A DNA stretch of 35,000 nt from Neocallimastix lanati (nom. inval.) (GCA_016946835.1 JACVTC010000112.1:82501-117500); one strand, 5' to 3'; shown: positions 1 to 12,701, counted from the stretch's first letter. Numbers and translations: made by a program. Notes: generated by a model not told the origin, from the letters alone.

Positions 1-459
1 TATTTATTAAATATAAATATATATTATGATATATTTTTAATTATCAATTATTATTAATATAATAATAATTTTTTTTTTAAAAAAAAAAAAATAAAATAAA
101 AATTAAATAATAATAACTTCCTACATAATGTCTAATTTAATTTATTAATAGATTTAAATAAAATATTGAATTTTTTTTTATTTATTTTGTTAATTATGTG
201 TAAATGTTTATGTATGTATATTTCGTTTTATATACTTTTAATATATATATTAACATATTTAATATATTTCTTTATATCCTTTTTTTTTTTTTTTTTATTT
301 TTTTTTATTTTTTTTTTTATTTTTTATTTTTTATTTTTATTTTATTTTATTTTATTTATTTTTTTTTACTCTTTTTCACCTCATTGTTTATTTATTATTA
401 TTATTATTATTTTCCATTAAAACTGTATTATTTATATATACTTTTTTTTTTTTTTTTTT
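1..459. other. AT-rich non-coding DNA downstream of the first gene
   Basis: This is almost pure A/T with poly-T runs near 280-330 and 441-461. It can be translated only into Phe/Ile/Tyr/Leu runs, which are compositional artefacts. I see no gene, RNA or element in it; it presumably holds the 3' UTR of the minus-strand gene that ends at 460. Confidence 0.6.
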
Positions 460-3116
460 TTAAAGATAAAAACTAGGAAGATGCGTTTTTTTCCGTTCTA
501 ATCCTTGAACAAAACTCTGAAATTTAAGTTCATTTTCATTTACACCGGTCTTTGTAATATGGTTTGAGGAGGACTCATTATTGTTATTGGTATTATTTGT
601 AATATTAGAGCTTGATGATGAGGTAAGAGTCGGTGATTTAACATTTCTTAATGATGAAGGTGATTGTACGGACAATGAACGATAGTGATTTAAATATTGT
701 GGATCCCAAGTTCTTGTTCTATGGAATAATTTATTATCTTTTTTAAACGGTATATTTGATAAAATAGAAGGATAACCTGAACTATTTACAACAGTATTAC
801 CGTTACTATTTAAAATAGCATTAATTTTCATCATACTTTCACTTGAATCTCCTCCAATACTAACACCATGTTCAACTGAAGTAGTACGACTAAATTTTGG
901 AGAAGTTACTGACGAATTTCTCCTATTAAAACCACTTTTGTTATTGAATTTTTCGTTTGGCCGTCCTGAAGTAATAACTATTGGACATCGAACATTATTA
1001 TTTGTAGCTTTTTGATTTTGAATTTGTTCTTCACTTTGTTTTAACTCTTTTTGTTTTTCTTCATTTAAAACTTCTATTAGATTTCCTATGATAAGATTCA
1101 TTGATAAAGTTAACTCTTTTATCTTATTTGATGATTCCGGAGAGGTTAATTTATTATTATTATTATCATCATCATTTTGATAATTTAATAATGGATTTAA
1201 AAGCATAGCTAAACCTCTATTAGATGATGATTTTGAATTTTCATCTTTATGTTCTTTATTTTCGTTATGCTCTTTATTTTTTAAATTTTGAGATTGCTCG
1301 AAATTCGTTGTTTCATTTATAACATCTTTAGAAACATTATTTAATCTTTCAATTATATCAAATACCTTATTATATTTTAAATGAATTTCATCTGTACTTT
1401 GAATTATCTTTGGTTGTGTTATTGTTGCTTCACTTGAAATTTCGGTTTTTGATTTCTCATTAACAATTTCCTCGGTTATTTTTGTTAAATCCCTATATTA
1501 TATATATATTTATATATTGATTTTTATTTCCGTTAATTAGTATTCATACAATTATTAAATTATATACAAAAATAAATTAAAATATTACGAGTTATTATTG
1601 TCTTCGCTATTATTACTATTACTACTTATTAAATCCTCTTCTACTAATGTCACATTACTATCAGAAATTTTCATAATATTTTTATCATTTGTCAATTCAT
1701 TGTTATTGTTATTATTGTTATTTTTATTATTGTGTCTTCTTTCAATTTTTATATCATTAGGATCTTGAGAAAATCTTTTTTCTTTCGTTAAGTTTTTTTC
1801 TACTTCTTTTGGTTTTAGTCCTACCGCCTTCGTAGCATCATTAATTAAAAATTCTAATTTAGCGCAAATTCTTTTAAATTGAACATCAGAATCTTCATTT
1901 AATTCCTTATTTGATAATAATGACTTATCATTATTCATTGAATCATTAGCCACCTATAATTTATATAAATAATTTTAATCATATTTTATAAAATAATAAT
2001 ATTCTATTTATAAATTTATGAGTGGTAATTACATTTTGTTCGGGTATAGATGAAGATAATTGATTTGAATCCACTGTACTTTTATTAGCGTGTTGTGGAT
2101 GTCTTGGAATGATTTTAATTTCTGAATCTGAATTGGTATCCTTCGTAAGTAAAAAATCAAATAAGAAATCATCATCAGCAGTACTATTTAATGTTGAAGC
2201 AGATTTTAAACTAATGAAAATAATATAAATATTAATTTTAGAATTTCCCTTTTATTTATTTATTTATTTATTTTTAACATTTTTTATAATAATTAATATA
2301 TATTGATTATATTTACTGGTCGATTTGTAATTGCAATTGCTCCATTTTTAAACTTTGTTCTTTTATAGTACATTCCAAGGATTCATTTATAGACCTTAAT
2401 GATTCATTCAATATTTCTAAATCCATAATCTATGATTAATTTTTTTTATTAAACAATATAGCATATTTTAATGAAAAAAATTCTTTAATACAATTTAAAA
2501 AATATTAATATTATTTACTTTTCTCAAAGCTCTATCATTCGCTTGATCATTTATACTAATATTCAATAATTTTTTATCCATTGAAGAAGTTACTGGTGAT
2601 GATACTAAAGATTCATGGTTTGATGAATCTATTGACTTCTTTTTCAATATATTCTTTTTTAATAATAATTATAAATGTTTTAAATAAATATATATTAGAT
2701 TATTTTAATAATTTAATCTTAAATTCTTTAATAAATTAAATTACATACATTATTTTTTATAGGAATAGGAGGTCTTTCAGTAAGTGAACTACGCTTTGCT
2801 GAAATTGAAGTTCGTTTCGAAATAACTCCACTGTTACTTATATTTCTTCCACTATAAGAATTAACTGAATTTTTACGATTTTGAAGTAAAGAATTAATAC
2901 TATTATTATTAGAAAGATCACTACAATTAGTAGAATCAGAGGAATCTGAATATCCATCAATATCTTGTTGTAATCTTATATTACTTGAACGAGTAGTTCT
3001 TTGCTTTATTTTAATGCCTTTAACTGAATTTCTCTGACCAGTAGCATGATCATGAATGTGACTACTTACCACTTTGGGTGAAGAAGATAAACGTGCATTA
3101 TATTTATAGGACGACA

Positions 3117-3117
<1 letters not shown>
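460..3117 (-). CDS. Six-exon gene for an unrecognised Ser/Asn-rich protein with a short coiled coil
   Basis: I do not recognise the family. Reading the minus strand, six exons join in frame: 3117-2749, 2653-2519, 2429-2317, 2210-2033, 1953-1589 and 1492-460, giving about 730 aa. Donors are GTATGT, GTAAAT, GTAAAT, GTAATT and GTAATA; acceptors are AAG, TAG, TAG, TAG and TAG; all phases match. The start is the ATG at 3117 (MSSYKYNARL), directly behind an AAT repeat. Residues about 170-205 (exon 3) have a leucine-rich heptad pattern suggesting a coiled coil. Residues about 270-310 (exon 5) form a more ordered stretch containing KRICAKLEFLINDATKAV. The rest is low-complexity Ser/Asn/Lys with a poly-Asn run, and a basic RTRTWDPQYLNHYRSLS patch in exon 6. 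There is no signal peptide or membrane segment. A cytoskeletal or signalling scaffold is conceivable but not shown. Confidence 0.75.
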
Positions 3118-3150
<33 letters not shown>

Positions 3151-3400
3151 TATTATTATTATTTTTTATTTTTTATTATTATTTTTTTTTTTTTTTATTT
3201 TTTATTATTATTTTTTTTATTTTTTATTATTATTTTTTTTTTATTATTATTATTATTTTACTATTTCTTTTTATTATTATTATTTTTTTTTTTTTTTGGT
3301 ATTTTTTTTACTATTTTTTTATAATTATTTGATTATTTTGTATTATTTTATTATTTTATTATTTTTTATTATAATTTTATTATTTTTTATAATTTATTTT
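3118..3400. repeat. TTA/ATT and T-rich microsatellite upstream of the first gene
   Basis: A (TTA)n run at 3120-3160 grades into T-rich DNA with scattered ATT units. It lies immediately before the start codon of the minus-strand gene, so it forms part of its 5' UTR or promoter. The plus-strand Tyr/Phe-rich reading frame across it is an artefact. Confidence 0.7.
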
Positions 3401-4554
3401 TATTGGAATTAAATTGTTTCCTTTTATTTTTAATAATTGATTTTTAATATTTATATATATATTTAATATTGAAATTTGAATTTGAGTTCTACTATTATAA
3501 TTTTTAAAATTTTTGATATACTTTTTTAATAATTTATAGATAATTTTACTTTGATATTTTTTTTTTGTTACTACTTTAATATTATTTATGATGTTTATTT
3601 TCATTATTTTTTATTATGAAATATTATTTTTATTCAAAATAATAATATATATATATTTTATAAATATATATATTATTTTATTTAATTTTTATTTTTATCT
3701 TTATTTTTTTTATTTTTATTATATATTAATTATTTTAAAATTTATGTTTTAATATTTATAATCTAAAAAAAATAACTTAAAATCAAAATATATACATTAT
3801 ACTATTAATATTTATCATTTAATAAACGAAAATATTTTAATTTATCATTAAAATTCAAGAAATTAAAAAAAATAATTTATATTTAATCTTTTTATGTTTT
3901 ATATAATTAATTGATTTACTGTAAAATTTATTACTTTCTATATGGGAAATTTGATTATTTGATATTATTATTATTATTATTTTTTAAATTTGAATTTGTA
4001 TTTGTATTTTATTGTTAATATTTATTATTTATTTTGGGATATATTTTTAATGGTAATAATAGATTAGATATAAATATATTTTGAAATTTTTATTTGAAAA
4101 TTTTAACATGATGTTAAAATAAAAGGATAAGGTTTTATTATTTTAGAGATAATTATTATTCTTTAAAAAAAAATAAATGTGTAATTATTGATATAATGTA
4201 TAAAAAATATAATATTGATAGATTTATATTTTATAATGATTTTTAAAAATTTTAAAAAAAAAATAGCTTAAAATATTATATCAGCTTTTTTAAATATCTT
4301 TTTATATATATAAATAATTTTTGTTTTAATAAATAATTATTCATTATTTATTTGTTTTATGTTTGTATATTCAAAGATTTATTTTAACCTAAATTTAAAA
4401 AATTTAATTACTACATTTAAAAATTTAAAAAATTAATTAATTATTATTAAATTAAAAAATTATTACTTCATTAAAACATATTACTCTTGCTTGTTTGATA
4501 CATGTTATATTTTTCTTTTACAATAACATTATTACCAAACAGCATTGAATAATA

Positions 4555-4585
<31 letters not shown>

Positions 4586-4918
4586 TCTTTGATTTTGGAT
4601 ATTAAAGAAGTAAGAAAAAAATATTATATAAAATTATATGAAAAAGTAATAATTAATATGAAATATTTTAATATAATTAATGTTTTATATTATTAAATTA
4701 TTTTTAGTATAAAATAAATTTAATATTAAATTATTAATAATAAAGATTAACTATATCATTTATATTAAACTTTGTGAATATATTATAATTATATTGTAAT
4801 AATTAAAATGTCTAAATATTTTTATATAATGATTGAATATATTACTAATAATTAAAATGTTTAAATTTATATAGTAATATATATATGTATTTAATGATAT
4901 TTAAATATATTAATTTTA
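3400..4918. other. AT-rich intergenic DNA, no gene seen
   Basis: It holds A/T only, with a T26 run around 4558-4583. A near-palindrome lies at about 3637-3680, where AATAATATATATATATTTTATAAATATATATATTATT folds on itself in two arms. Frames are broken by stops throughout. Confidence 0.55.
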
Positions 4919-4959
4919 ATGTTTATTTTTTATTTTATACTTAATACTATTATTTATTA

Positions 4960-5220
4960 TGTCTATTTATTTATTTATTATTTATTTATTTATTATTATT
5001 TATTATTTATTATTTATTATTTATTATTTATTATTTATTTATTTATTTATTATTTATTTATTTATTATTCATTTATTTATTATTCATTTATTTATTATTT
5101 AATTTATTTATTATTTATTTATTTATTATTTATTATTTATTATTTATTATTTATTTTTTATATTTTATTATTTATCTTTTATTATTTATTATTTATTATT
5201 TATTATTTATTATTTAACAA
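4960..5220. repeat. TATT/TATTTAT microsatellite
   Basis: About 260 bp are built from interleaved TTTATTA and TTTA units. The apparent open frame (Tyr, Leu, Phe, Ile only) reflects the repeat. Confidence 0.85.
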
Positions 5221-5230
5221 ATTAATGTAA

Positions 5231-6840
5231 CCTTTTTAACAAATAAATTATAATACAAATAAATTATAATAATTCTATATTTTATTTCTCTAATTAATTA
5301 ATATATAATAAAGTTTGTTATTAAGTAAAATCAATTCATTTAATTATATTTTAAAGTTTGGTGTAATATAATATCTATTTCTCTTTTTAAACAATTATTA
5401 AATATATTACAATATTTATTACAATAAATATTGTTTTTCTATAACGTATAAAAAAAATTATTTAAAAATTTAAAATGTAACAATATATAGTGTAAAACCT
5501 TATAATATATTAAAAGAAATTATTTCAATATTAATAATATAATGTATATTATTTTATATTATTCTATTTTTTTTATATATTACTCAGAATTTATTTAATA
5601 TATTTCTTAATAAATTGTTTAGCATTTTCATTTATTTAGAATATATCTTATATTAAAAAACAAATATTAATCTGTATTAAATGCTTTATAATATATTATA
5701 TATATTATTAGTATATTGTAATATCAAATTTAATTAAATTGAGATTATGAAAGCTTTTCGTAATTATATTAAATACCTAAAAAAAGATGATAATACTTCA
5801 TTTAGACTTGGGAATTTAGGGTTTATAAATATCTAACACTTAACTATTCTAAATTAAATACTTTAATTTTAATATATTTTGGCTCACATAATCTGTTTAA
5901 AATAAATCATCCCTTTAATTAAGTAATTCTTATTAAGAAAATTTTGGTTTACTGGTGAATACCAAATAAATTTATCTTATTTCATAATATTAAGTTGATA
6001 TTATTAAACTATTAATTATTTATATAAATAACTTTCAATTTTTCATGAATAAAATGATTTTACATTATATTGATTCTTTAATTCGTTTTAAATATTGTTA
6101 ATAATTTCTTAAGTAACTTTCTTTTAATATTTCATGTTCTTTATTTCATGTTGCTTAATATATTCTAAAATCTAAATTTTAAAAATATTTAATATTTTTA
6201 TATTTTCTCATTAAAATAATAATAGAAATTTAAAAATATAATTTCTTGAATGCTTTGCAATCAATAATATAATTTATAGATGGATAAACATCACCAATTT
6301 GTATATAACTTATGTTTATATTTATGATTATATTTTATCTTCGATTGTTTGTTAGTTTTATTGATCTTCTTTGAATTGCCATATGAACATTTTTTTTTAT
6401 CATAATTTTAAAATACAATATATATTTTTCTTTGACATAATATCATAATTATGTCTAACAAACGATTCTTTTGTAAATAATTTTTTGAAGAGTCAGGAAT
6501 TTAAAGTTTATAATTAATAATATATTTTAGGATGAAGAGTTACTAGCACTTATTTACTTTTACCTAAATGCTTTTATCAATATATTGTGGCTTAAATATT
6601 AATAATATCATTATTGTTTCAGCACATTCGTGGCTTATTTTCCATATATTTCACATATTATAACAATATATTCCAATTAATGTCTTAGAAAAAAAAAAAA
6701 AAACTGTACAATAACATAATTATTTATTAGCTTTTTTTTTTTTTAACATAATAATTAGTAGTATAAAAAGATCTGACTTAACCATTTTGATTATAAAATT
6801 TTAACATTTTAAACAGAATAGTGTTTATATAAAAAAATTT
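5231..6840. other. AT-rich intergenic DNA with somewhat higher complexity
   Basis: This stretch is less repetitive than its surroundings, with short non-AT patches near 5750-5830, 6240-6310 and 6480-6640. That suggests old, decayed sequence, perhaps mobile-element debris. No frame longer than about 30 codons looks like protein, and I could not assign any of it. Confidence 0.4.
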
Positions 6841-6977
6841 AAAATAAAATAATAAATTTATATATTCTATAATTTTATTATGATTAAATTTTTATATTTG
6901 TAAAAATTATTTTAAAATTTAATCACAATAAAAAATAATAATAAAATTATGGAATATATAAATTTATTAGTTATTTT
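6841..6977. repeat. MITE-like inverted repeat (hairpin)
   Basis: The left arm (6841-6892) and right arm (6914-6977) are reverse complements apart from an insertion of about 12 nt in the right arm and a few substitutions. A matching core is AATAAATTTATATATTC. The loop is about 21 nt. The size and structure fit a small foldback or MITE-like element, but I see no target duplication or coding capacity. Confidence 0.5.
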
Positions 6978-7680
6978 AAGTTTTTTTACTATTTATTATA
7001 TATTAAATATTATATATTATAATATATTATAATTTATTATTGATTATTGATTATTAATTAATGATTATATAAAATTTTCTTTCTAAATTAATTTAATATT
7101 GATTCATTATAAAATTTAATATAAAAGTTTAAATTTATAAAATATATAAAGTCATGTGTAAATCATTTGGAAAATTAATAATAAAAAAAATTGGATAAAA
7201 AATAATATACATTAAATTTAATTTAAAATTATTTTTTATTTATTATATATATCATCCTCAATTTTTTATATTTTTCAAATATTTAATTTTTTTTAAAAAA
7301 AAACTATATGAAACCAAGTACCATAATAATTTTTGATTTATGAACATTATTCATACTGGAGTTTAATTTAATTATAATATTACATATATACAGCATATTT
7401 ATATCTTAATCCCATTAAAAAAAAGGTATTAAAAAAAATATGGCATATTGAAAGTGACTAATAACTGAATATATTTAAAAAGCCTCATTTATTAAAATTA
7501 TATTGAAATATATTTTAATCTAAAGAATGAGTAAACCACAATGTATTATATAGAATAATTAAGTGCTAGTAATTTTTTATAATAAAATAAATTAATGAAG
7601 TTTACATAATTATGAACTATTATTTATATATTTATATATTTATATATTTATTTATTTACTTGTATTTACTTTTATAATAT
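6978..7680. other. AT-rich intergenic DNA, no gene seen
   Basis: This is simple A/T sequence with short TATAT and TTTATA repeats at 7620-7660. Nothing in it can be assigned. Confidence 0.5.
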
Positions 7681-7826
7681 TTTAAAATTTTAAATATTTT
7701 TTAAATTTAATAACATAATACTTAACTATATTTGTTGCACAAAACAAATTTGTGGATCGCCAACTTTTTTTGAATATTATAACCCAACTAATAAAATGTA
7801 TTATTACCATGAATTGCACAAAAATA

Positions 7827-7854
<28 letters not shown>

Positions 7855-7857
<3 letters not shown>

Positions 7858-7975
7858 TAGCAGCTTGATTATCAGAGTTTATTATTATTTCTTTATCTTT
7901 AATACCTAATTCACTAAATATATTTTTAACCATTAACATTCTTTAGCGCATTCTCTGATATCTGTGAAATTTTTG
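7855..7975 (-). pseudogene. Relic of a Ty1/copia retrotransposon RNase H domain
   Basis: The minus strand reads RECAKEC, a stop, then WLKNIFSELGI and IIINSDNQAAI in one frame. This matches the end of the Ty1/copia RNase H domain (pattern ALSECAKEALWL..LL.ELGI.....I..DNQAAI). The TAA stop sits where a leucine is expected, probably from TTA. Directly after NQAAI, a poly-A/T run (7829-7857 on the plus strand) breaks the domain, and the usual HSRTKHID segment is missing. No integrase, reverse transcriptase or LTR is visible nearby, so this is a short dead fragment. Confidence 0.6.
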
Positions 7976-7979
7976 AAGA

Positions 7980-8368
7980 AATTTATTTTATTAACATAAG
8001 AAAAAAAAAAAGAAGAAAAGAAAAAATAAAAATTACATCATTTATTATAAATAATAAATATATTATTTTAATATTTATTAATAAAATTTTATTTTATAAA
8101 CCTAATTGTTTACTTGTGATTTTTATATTTTGAGTTTTTATTATTTTTTTTTATTAATAAAATAATTTTAATGAAACTAGCTTATTAATCTATTTTTTAT
8201 AGATAAGAGTTGCTGTTTTAATAATTTTCATAAATATCATAAATATTTTTATTTAATTTTCAATAAAATTAAAATTTTTATTAGTAATAATAAATTTAAA
8301 ATTTTTACCTGAATTAAAAATATAAAATTTATTAACGTTTTAAAGTTTCTATATAAAAAATAATAATG

Positions 8369-8426
<58 letters not shown>

Positions 8427-8676
8427 TATTTTAAATTTTAATATTTTTTATTTTGCTTAATTTGAAAGTACCAAATAAAGAATGGAAATAAAAAATAAAA
8501 ATAAATAATAAAAATAAAATAAGATTAATCATTCTGCGCTTTCCATTAAAAAATAGTTATATATATACTATAAGAAAATCAATAAAAAAAAACATATATA
8601 TATAATAGGGCATAATAATAATAATAATAATACAAATATTAATAATATAAAATATATTTATGTATTAAAATAAAAA
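7980..8676. other. AT-rich upstream region of the transglutaminase-like gene
   Basis: It contains a poly-A run (about 8370-8404) followed by an AT dinucleotide run (8404-8430). Just before the gene there is an (AAT)n stretch at 8610-8640. The promoter and 5' UTR of the gene at 8677 must lie here, but no specific element can be singled out. Confidence 0.5.
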
Positions 8677-11600
8677 ATGATAAGGATAAGTTTCCGGTCA
8701 CTATTATTTCATTTGATATTATTAATATTATGTTTTTTTATAAATTTTGGATGGACTGAATTTTTAAATATTACAATATCAGAAAATGAAAATTTATTAT
8801 TGGAAAATAATTTTAAGAAGGTGAATTGTTTAAGATATAAAACTAATAAATTTATTCCTATTAAATATTGGAATGAAGAACAGAAACATAATGAAAAAAT
8901 TAAAAATCAAACAAACATCAATTTAAGATATAGTACTAATCATATATCATCTTTTACAACTTTTTATGATCAACTTGATTCCTCTATCGAAAAAGTAATC
9001 TATAATGGAATATATTCAGGATCTTCAAAAACAATACCTGATTTTAAAATTACCGTCACTCTCATTAGTACTCAAGACCCCGACATTTTTTATGATGCCA
9101 TTGATACCTATAATGAAAGAGTATTTACGACATTAATCTATGAACATCCAGAATTATGGTGGCTTGGGGCTTATTCTTTAGACATTTTAGCATATAAATA
9201 TGGTTCAAAATATTATTATGAAACGACCTATAATGTACTTCCTTCCATATCACGTTTTCAAAACTATTCAGGTACCCAAGTATCAAAATTAAGTAAAAGA
9301 ATTAATTTCATAAAAAATGATATTAAGCAAAAAATAAGTACATTAGGCTTAACCAGTGATTATGCTATTTTAAGATATATTCATGATTATTTAATTGCCA
9401 AAATAACTTATTATTTAGATGAAAATAAAAAACATATTAGAAATGTTTATGGAGCCCTTGTTGAAAATAAATGCGTTTGTGAAGGTTACTCAGAATCGCT
9501 TCAACTTATTGCTAAAGATTATGGTATTGATGTAATTATTGCAAGAAGTAAAGAACATGAATGGAATTTTGCAAAAATAAAAAATAAATGGTATGTTATT
9601 GATGTAACCTGGGATGATCCAACAATTAAAGGAAAAGATCCTCCTTCAGGTTCCTATAGTAATCTTTATACTTCCTTTTTCTTAATAGGAACATCTAATC
9701 CAAATTATACTGAAAATGAATCTATTGTAGAGCATGCCTTAATTTATTCAGCATATAGTGTTACTAATAAATTAATTAAATATCCAATAATACAATCAAA
9801 CGATTACTCTCCTACAATTCAAGAAAAATTTGAAGTTAATTCAATAAAATTTAATACATCTTATATTTCATCTGAATTAGGTTAATATTTGTATAATATT
9901 TTTTTTTTCCATCAAAGATAATATAAATATATGTATGTATATAAAATAAAATATAAATACTAATAATGATAATAAAAATAATATAAATATATATATATAT
10001 TCATATGGTAGTTATCGGAAATTGTAGAATTAATGTAAAGAATAATGAAGTTACATGTCCTTCAACCTCAGGTCATTTATGTATTAGTGGGGACAATGAA
10101 ATATATAAATCAGAAGGTTCATCTTGTAGGAAAACATATACTAATAGTTCTAAAAAATATGTTATAGCATTAAAAACTGATAATGGCTTCAAAGAATATT
10201 CATATGATAATATTACAATAACTAATACTACATCTTTTATAATTTATGGTTGTGGTGAAGATAGTATATCTACAGGATGTATGATATATACTGATAATGA
10301 GTATATTGATACTATCAATCAACATATATATTATTTAGATAGGAATTATCAATATAAGCAAATCAGAAGTTCAATTTATAAAGATACTATAAACAATAAA
10401 ACATACCTATGTAATTCTTCTGGTCTCTGCTTCAATTCATTTAATCAAGGATATTATTTAGCAGGTTCACAAGCCTCAGATGGTTCCTACAATAAATTAA
10501 TAAAATGTAGTACTACTAGTTGTGGAAGTGCTACAATACCTAGAGTAGATGGTTTCTATATAAATGCAATAAATGGAAAAACATTAATTAAATGCGAGCA
10601 AACAAAATTAACTCCAAAATGTACTGTCACAATTTCTTCATTAAATATTAAAACAAATGGTTATGCTTATCTTGATGCTGGTAATATTAAGAGCACCAGT
10701 AAATCCTATGCTGGAATTATTACTTGTACAACTTCTATATGTTTATCGATATCGAAACCAAGTATTAAAGCCATCCAATATTATCTTAATGGCAATATTA
10801 GTGAAGATAAAAATATTATTCAATGTAACGAAATAGAATGTAAATCCTTTACCACTTCTCCTAAAAAAGGCTGTGCTATAATGGATAGCTCAACAAGTGG
10901 AAATGTTTTTATAGGTAATGGAAATAAATTTATTTCTACCCCAAGTGAAGCATCAAGTACCACAAATAAATATTATATTGATGCGATAGATAATAAACAA
11001 ATTGTTACTTGTACATATAATAGTAATTATGGGAAAGTTATTTGTGTACATGGATCTAATGGTACAAATACCGATAGCAGTGTACATTATGTGGATGCAG
11101 GTATCTCTGGCAATATTATAGAATGTACAACTTTGATATGTACATCTAAAGCTGGTGTAGTAGGTTATTATATAAGTGGAAATTCAAATTATCCGTTAAT
11201 CAAGTGTACTCGTCAATCCAAAACTAGTAAATGTGAAAATGTAGCTAAGAGTCAAGTGAAAAACAATGCATATTATTTAGACGGTAGTTCTACTCTTAAT
11301 AACATGACTTACAATAAGGTTATTTATTGTAATAGCAACTCCTTATGTACAGTCCTTAATACCGCAAATAAAGGATACTACATTGAAGGAACAACGCCAG
11401 GTCAATTAATTGTTTGTAATGGTTCAAATTATTCAATACTTAATACCACTAAAATTGGATATTATTTGGATGGGGGTTCCACCATCGATGGAATGAATTA
11501 TACCCAGATCATAAACTGTACTAGTAAAACAAGTTGTACTATTACAAAAGAAGTTAATACTGGTTATTATTTAGATGGTACTTCTACCAAAGATAATCTT

Positions 11601-12215
11601 TTATACAGTAAATTAATTGTATATGATGGAAACTACTATTTTTCATTAGCAAGAATAAATACTGGATACTATTTAAATGGCAATTCAAATTTTGACAATA
11701 AGGATAATAAAAATTTGATTTATTGTGCAAGTTCATCAAAATGTTCAAGTATCAAAACAACATCTAATTCCTATTTTATAAATAGTGGTTTTGATGCTAA
11801 TAAAAAGAAATTAATTTTTTGTAATAAAGATGATGGCTGTTATACCACTTCTGCAATTACTGGATTTTATGTTGCCCATAATGGTCAGGGTTACATTCAA
11901 TGTACCTCCTCATCTACCTGTACTTATTACCAACCAACCACTACAGTCAACTATATCAATAGTGGATTTGATAAATCTCCAAATATTCTTATTAAATGTT
12001 CAAAAATAAATGGTTGCATCTCACAAACGGCAAATATTGGTTATTATATGACCTATATTAATACTCTTTTACTTCAATGTATCAGTACCTCTTATTGTTT
12101 TGAAATTACACCTTCCATGAATTCTTACAAAAATGCAGATTCAACCAATTATTCTAATTCCACTATTAAATGCTCACTAGTAAATAATGTGGTTACTTGT
12201 AAAGTTGGACAATAG
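8677..12215 (+). CDS. Secreted transglutaminase-like protein fused to scaffoldin-like GYYL/Cys repeats
   Basis: Two exons, 8677-9880 and 10012-12215, are joined by a 131-nt intron (donor G|GTTAAT, acceptor GGTAG|TT; phase 1 matches), giving about 1135 aa. Residues 1-27 form a signal peptide (LLFHLILLILCFFINFG). Residues about 225-320 are a transglutaminase-like domain: CVCEGYSE supplies Cys268, KEHEWNF His294 and VIDVTWDDP Asp309, in family order and spacing. The HPELWWLG stretch before it is typical of bacterial (Firmicutes-type) members of this family. Residues about 402-547 are Cys-rich. From about 548 to the end there are some 18 units of 26-38 aa, each opening with GYYLDG or a variant and continuing LI.C....C. 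This pattern resembles gut-fungal scaffoldins. The protein is probably extracellular, acting on or docking with cellulosome or wall proteins; true cross-linking versus protease activity cannot be told. There is no dockerin and no C-terminal membrane anchor. Confidence 0.85.
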
Positions 12216-12660
12216 AAATTGATTATTTTAACTCCTAGCCTATCAAATAATATAATTCTTTATTATCTTTCATAATAATTATTATCTTTTTCCATTTTTT
12301 ATAAAAGTAATTTCTTTTTCAATAGAGATCTATATATATGTTTTTTTTTTTTTTTTTTTTTATATCATTATTATAGAGTCAAAAGAAAATCTACATTATA
12401 TTATATATTAGAATATATAAAATATATGTAAGATTATAAATTAATTACGAAATGTAAAAAATTATAAAAATAAAACAATTTTTTTTGGATGTTTTTGCTT
12501 TTATTTTTATTTTTGTTTTGTTTTATTTCTTTACTCATTTAGCATTTGATCATATCTTATAAATTACTAATTATTTTTTATTATTGTTTATTTAGAAAAA
12601 TGATTAAATTTCATATATATTTATCTATAACTATATGATAATAAATTTATAAATATATAA
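12216..12660. other. 3' flank of the transglutaminase-like gene, no gene seen
   Basis: This is AT-rich sequence with a poly-T run at about 12342-12361. It presumably contains the 3' UTR and polyadenylation site. Nothing else is recognisable. Confidence 0.5.
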
Positions 12661-12665
12661 ATAAT

Positions 12666-12666
<1 letters not shown>

Positions 12667-12701
<35 letters not shown>

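Noticed and set aside
166-476. Plus-strand frames of 84-90 codons
   Set aside because: They encode only Phe/Ile/Tyr/Leu from T-rich DNA, with no protein-like composition or conserved motif.
6260-6420. Possible MULE or FAR1-type transposase relic (minus-strand reading IQIGDVYPSINYII, and KKCSYGNS upstream)
   Set aside because: The matches are too short, lie in different frames and appear in the wrong order for that domain.
8677-12215. Two separate genes (transglutaminase-like, and a cysteine-repeat protein starting at 10005)
   Set aside because: The second would lack a signal peptide, and the intron between them has correct ends and matching phase, so one spliced gene is simpler.
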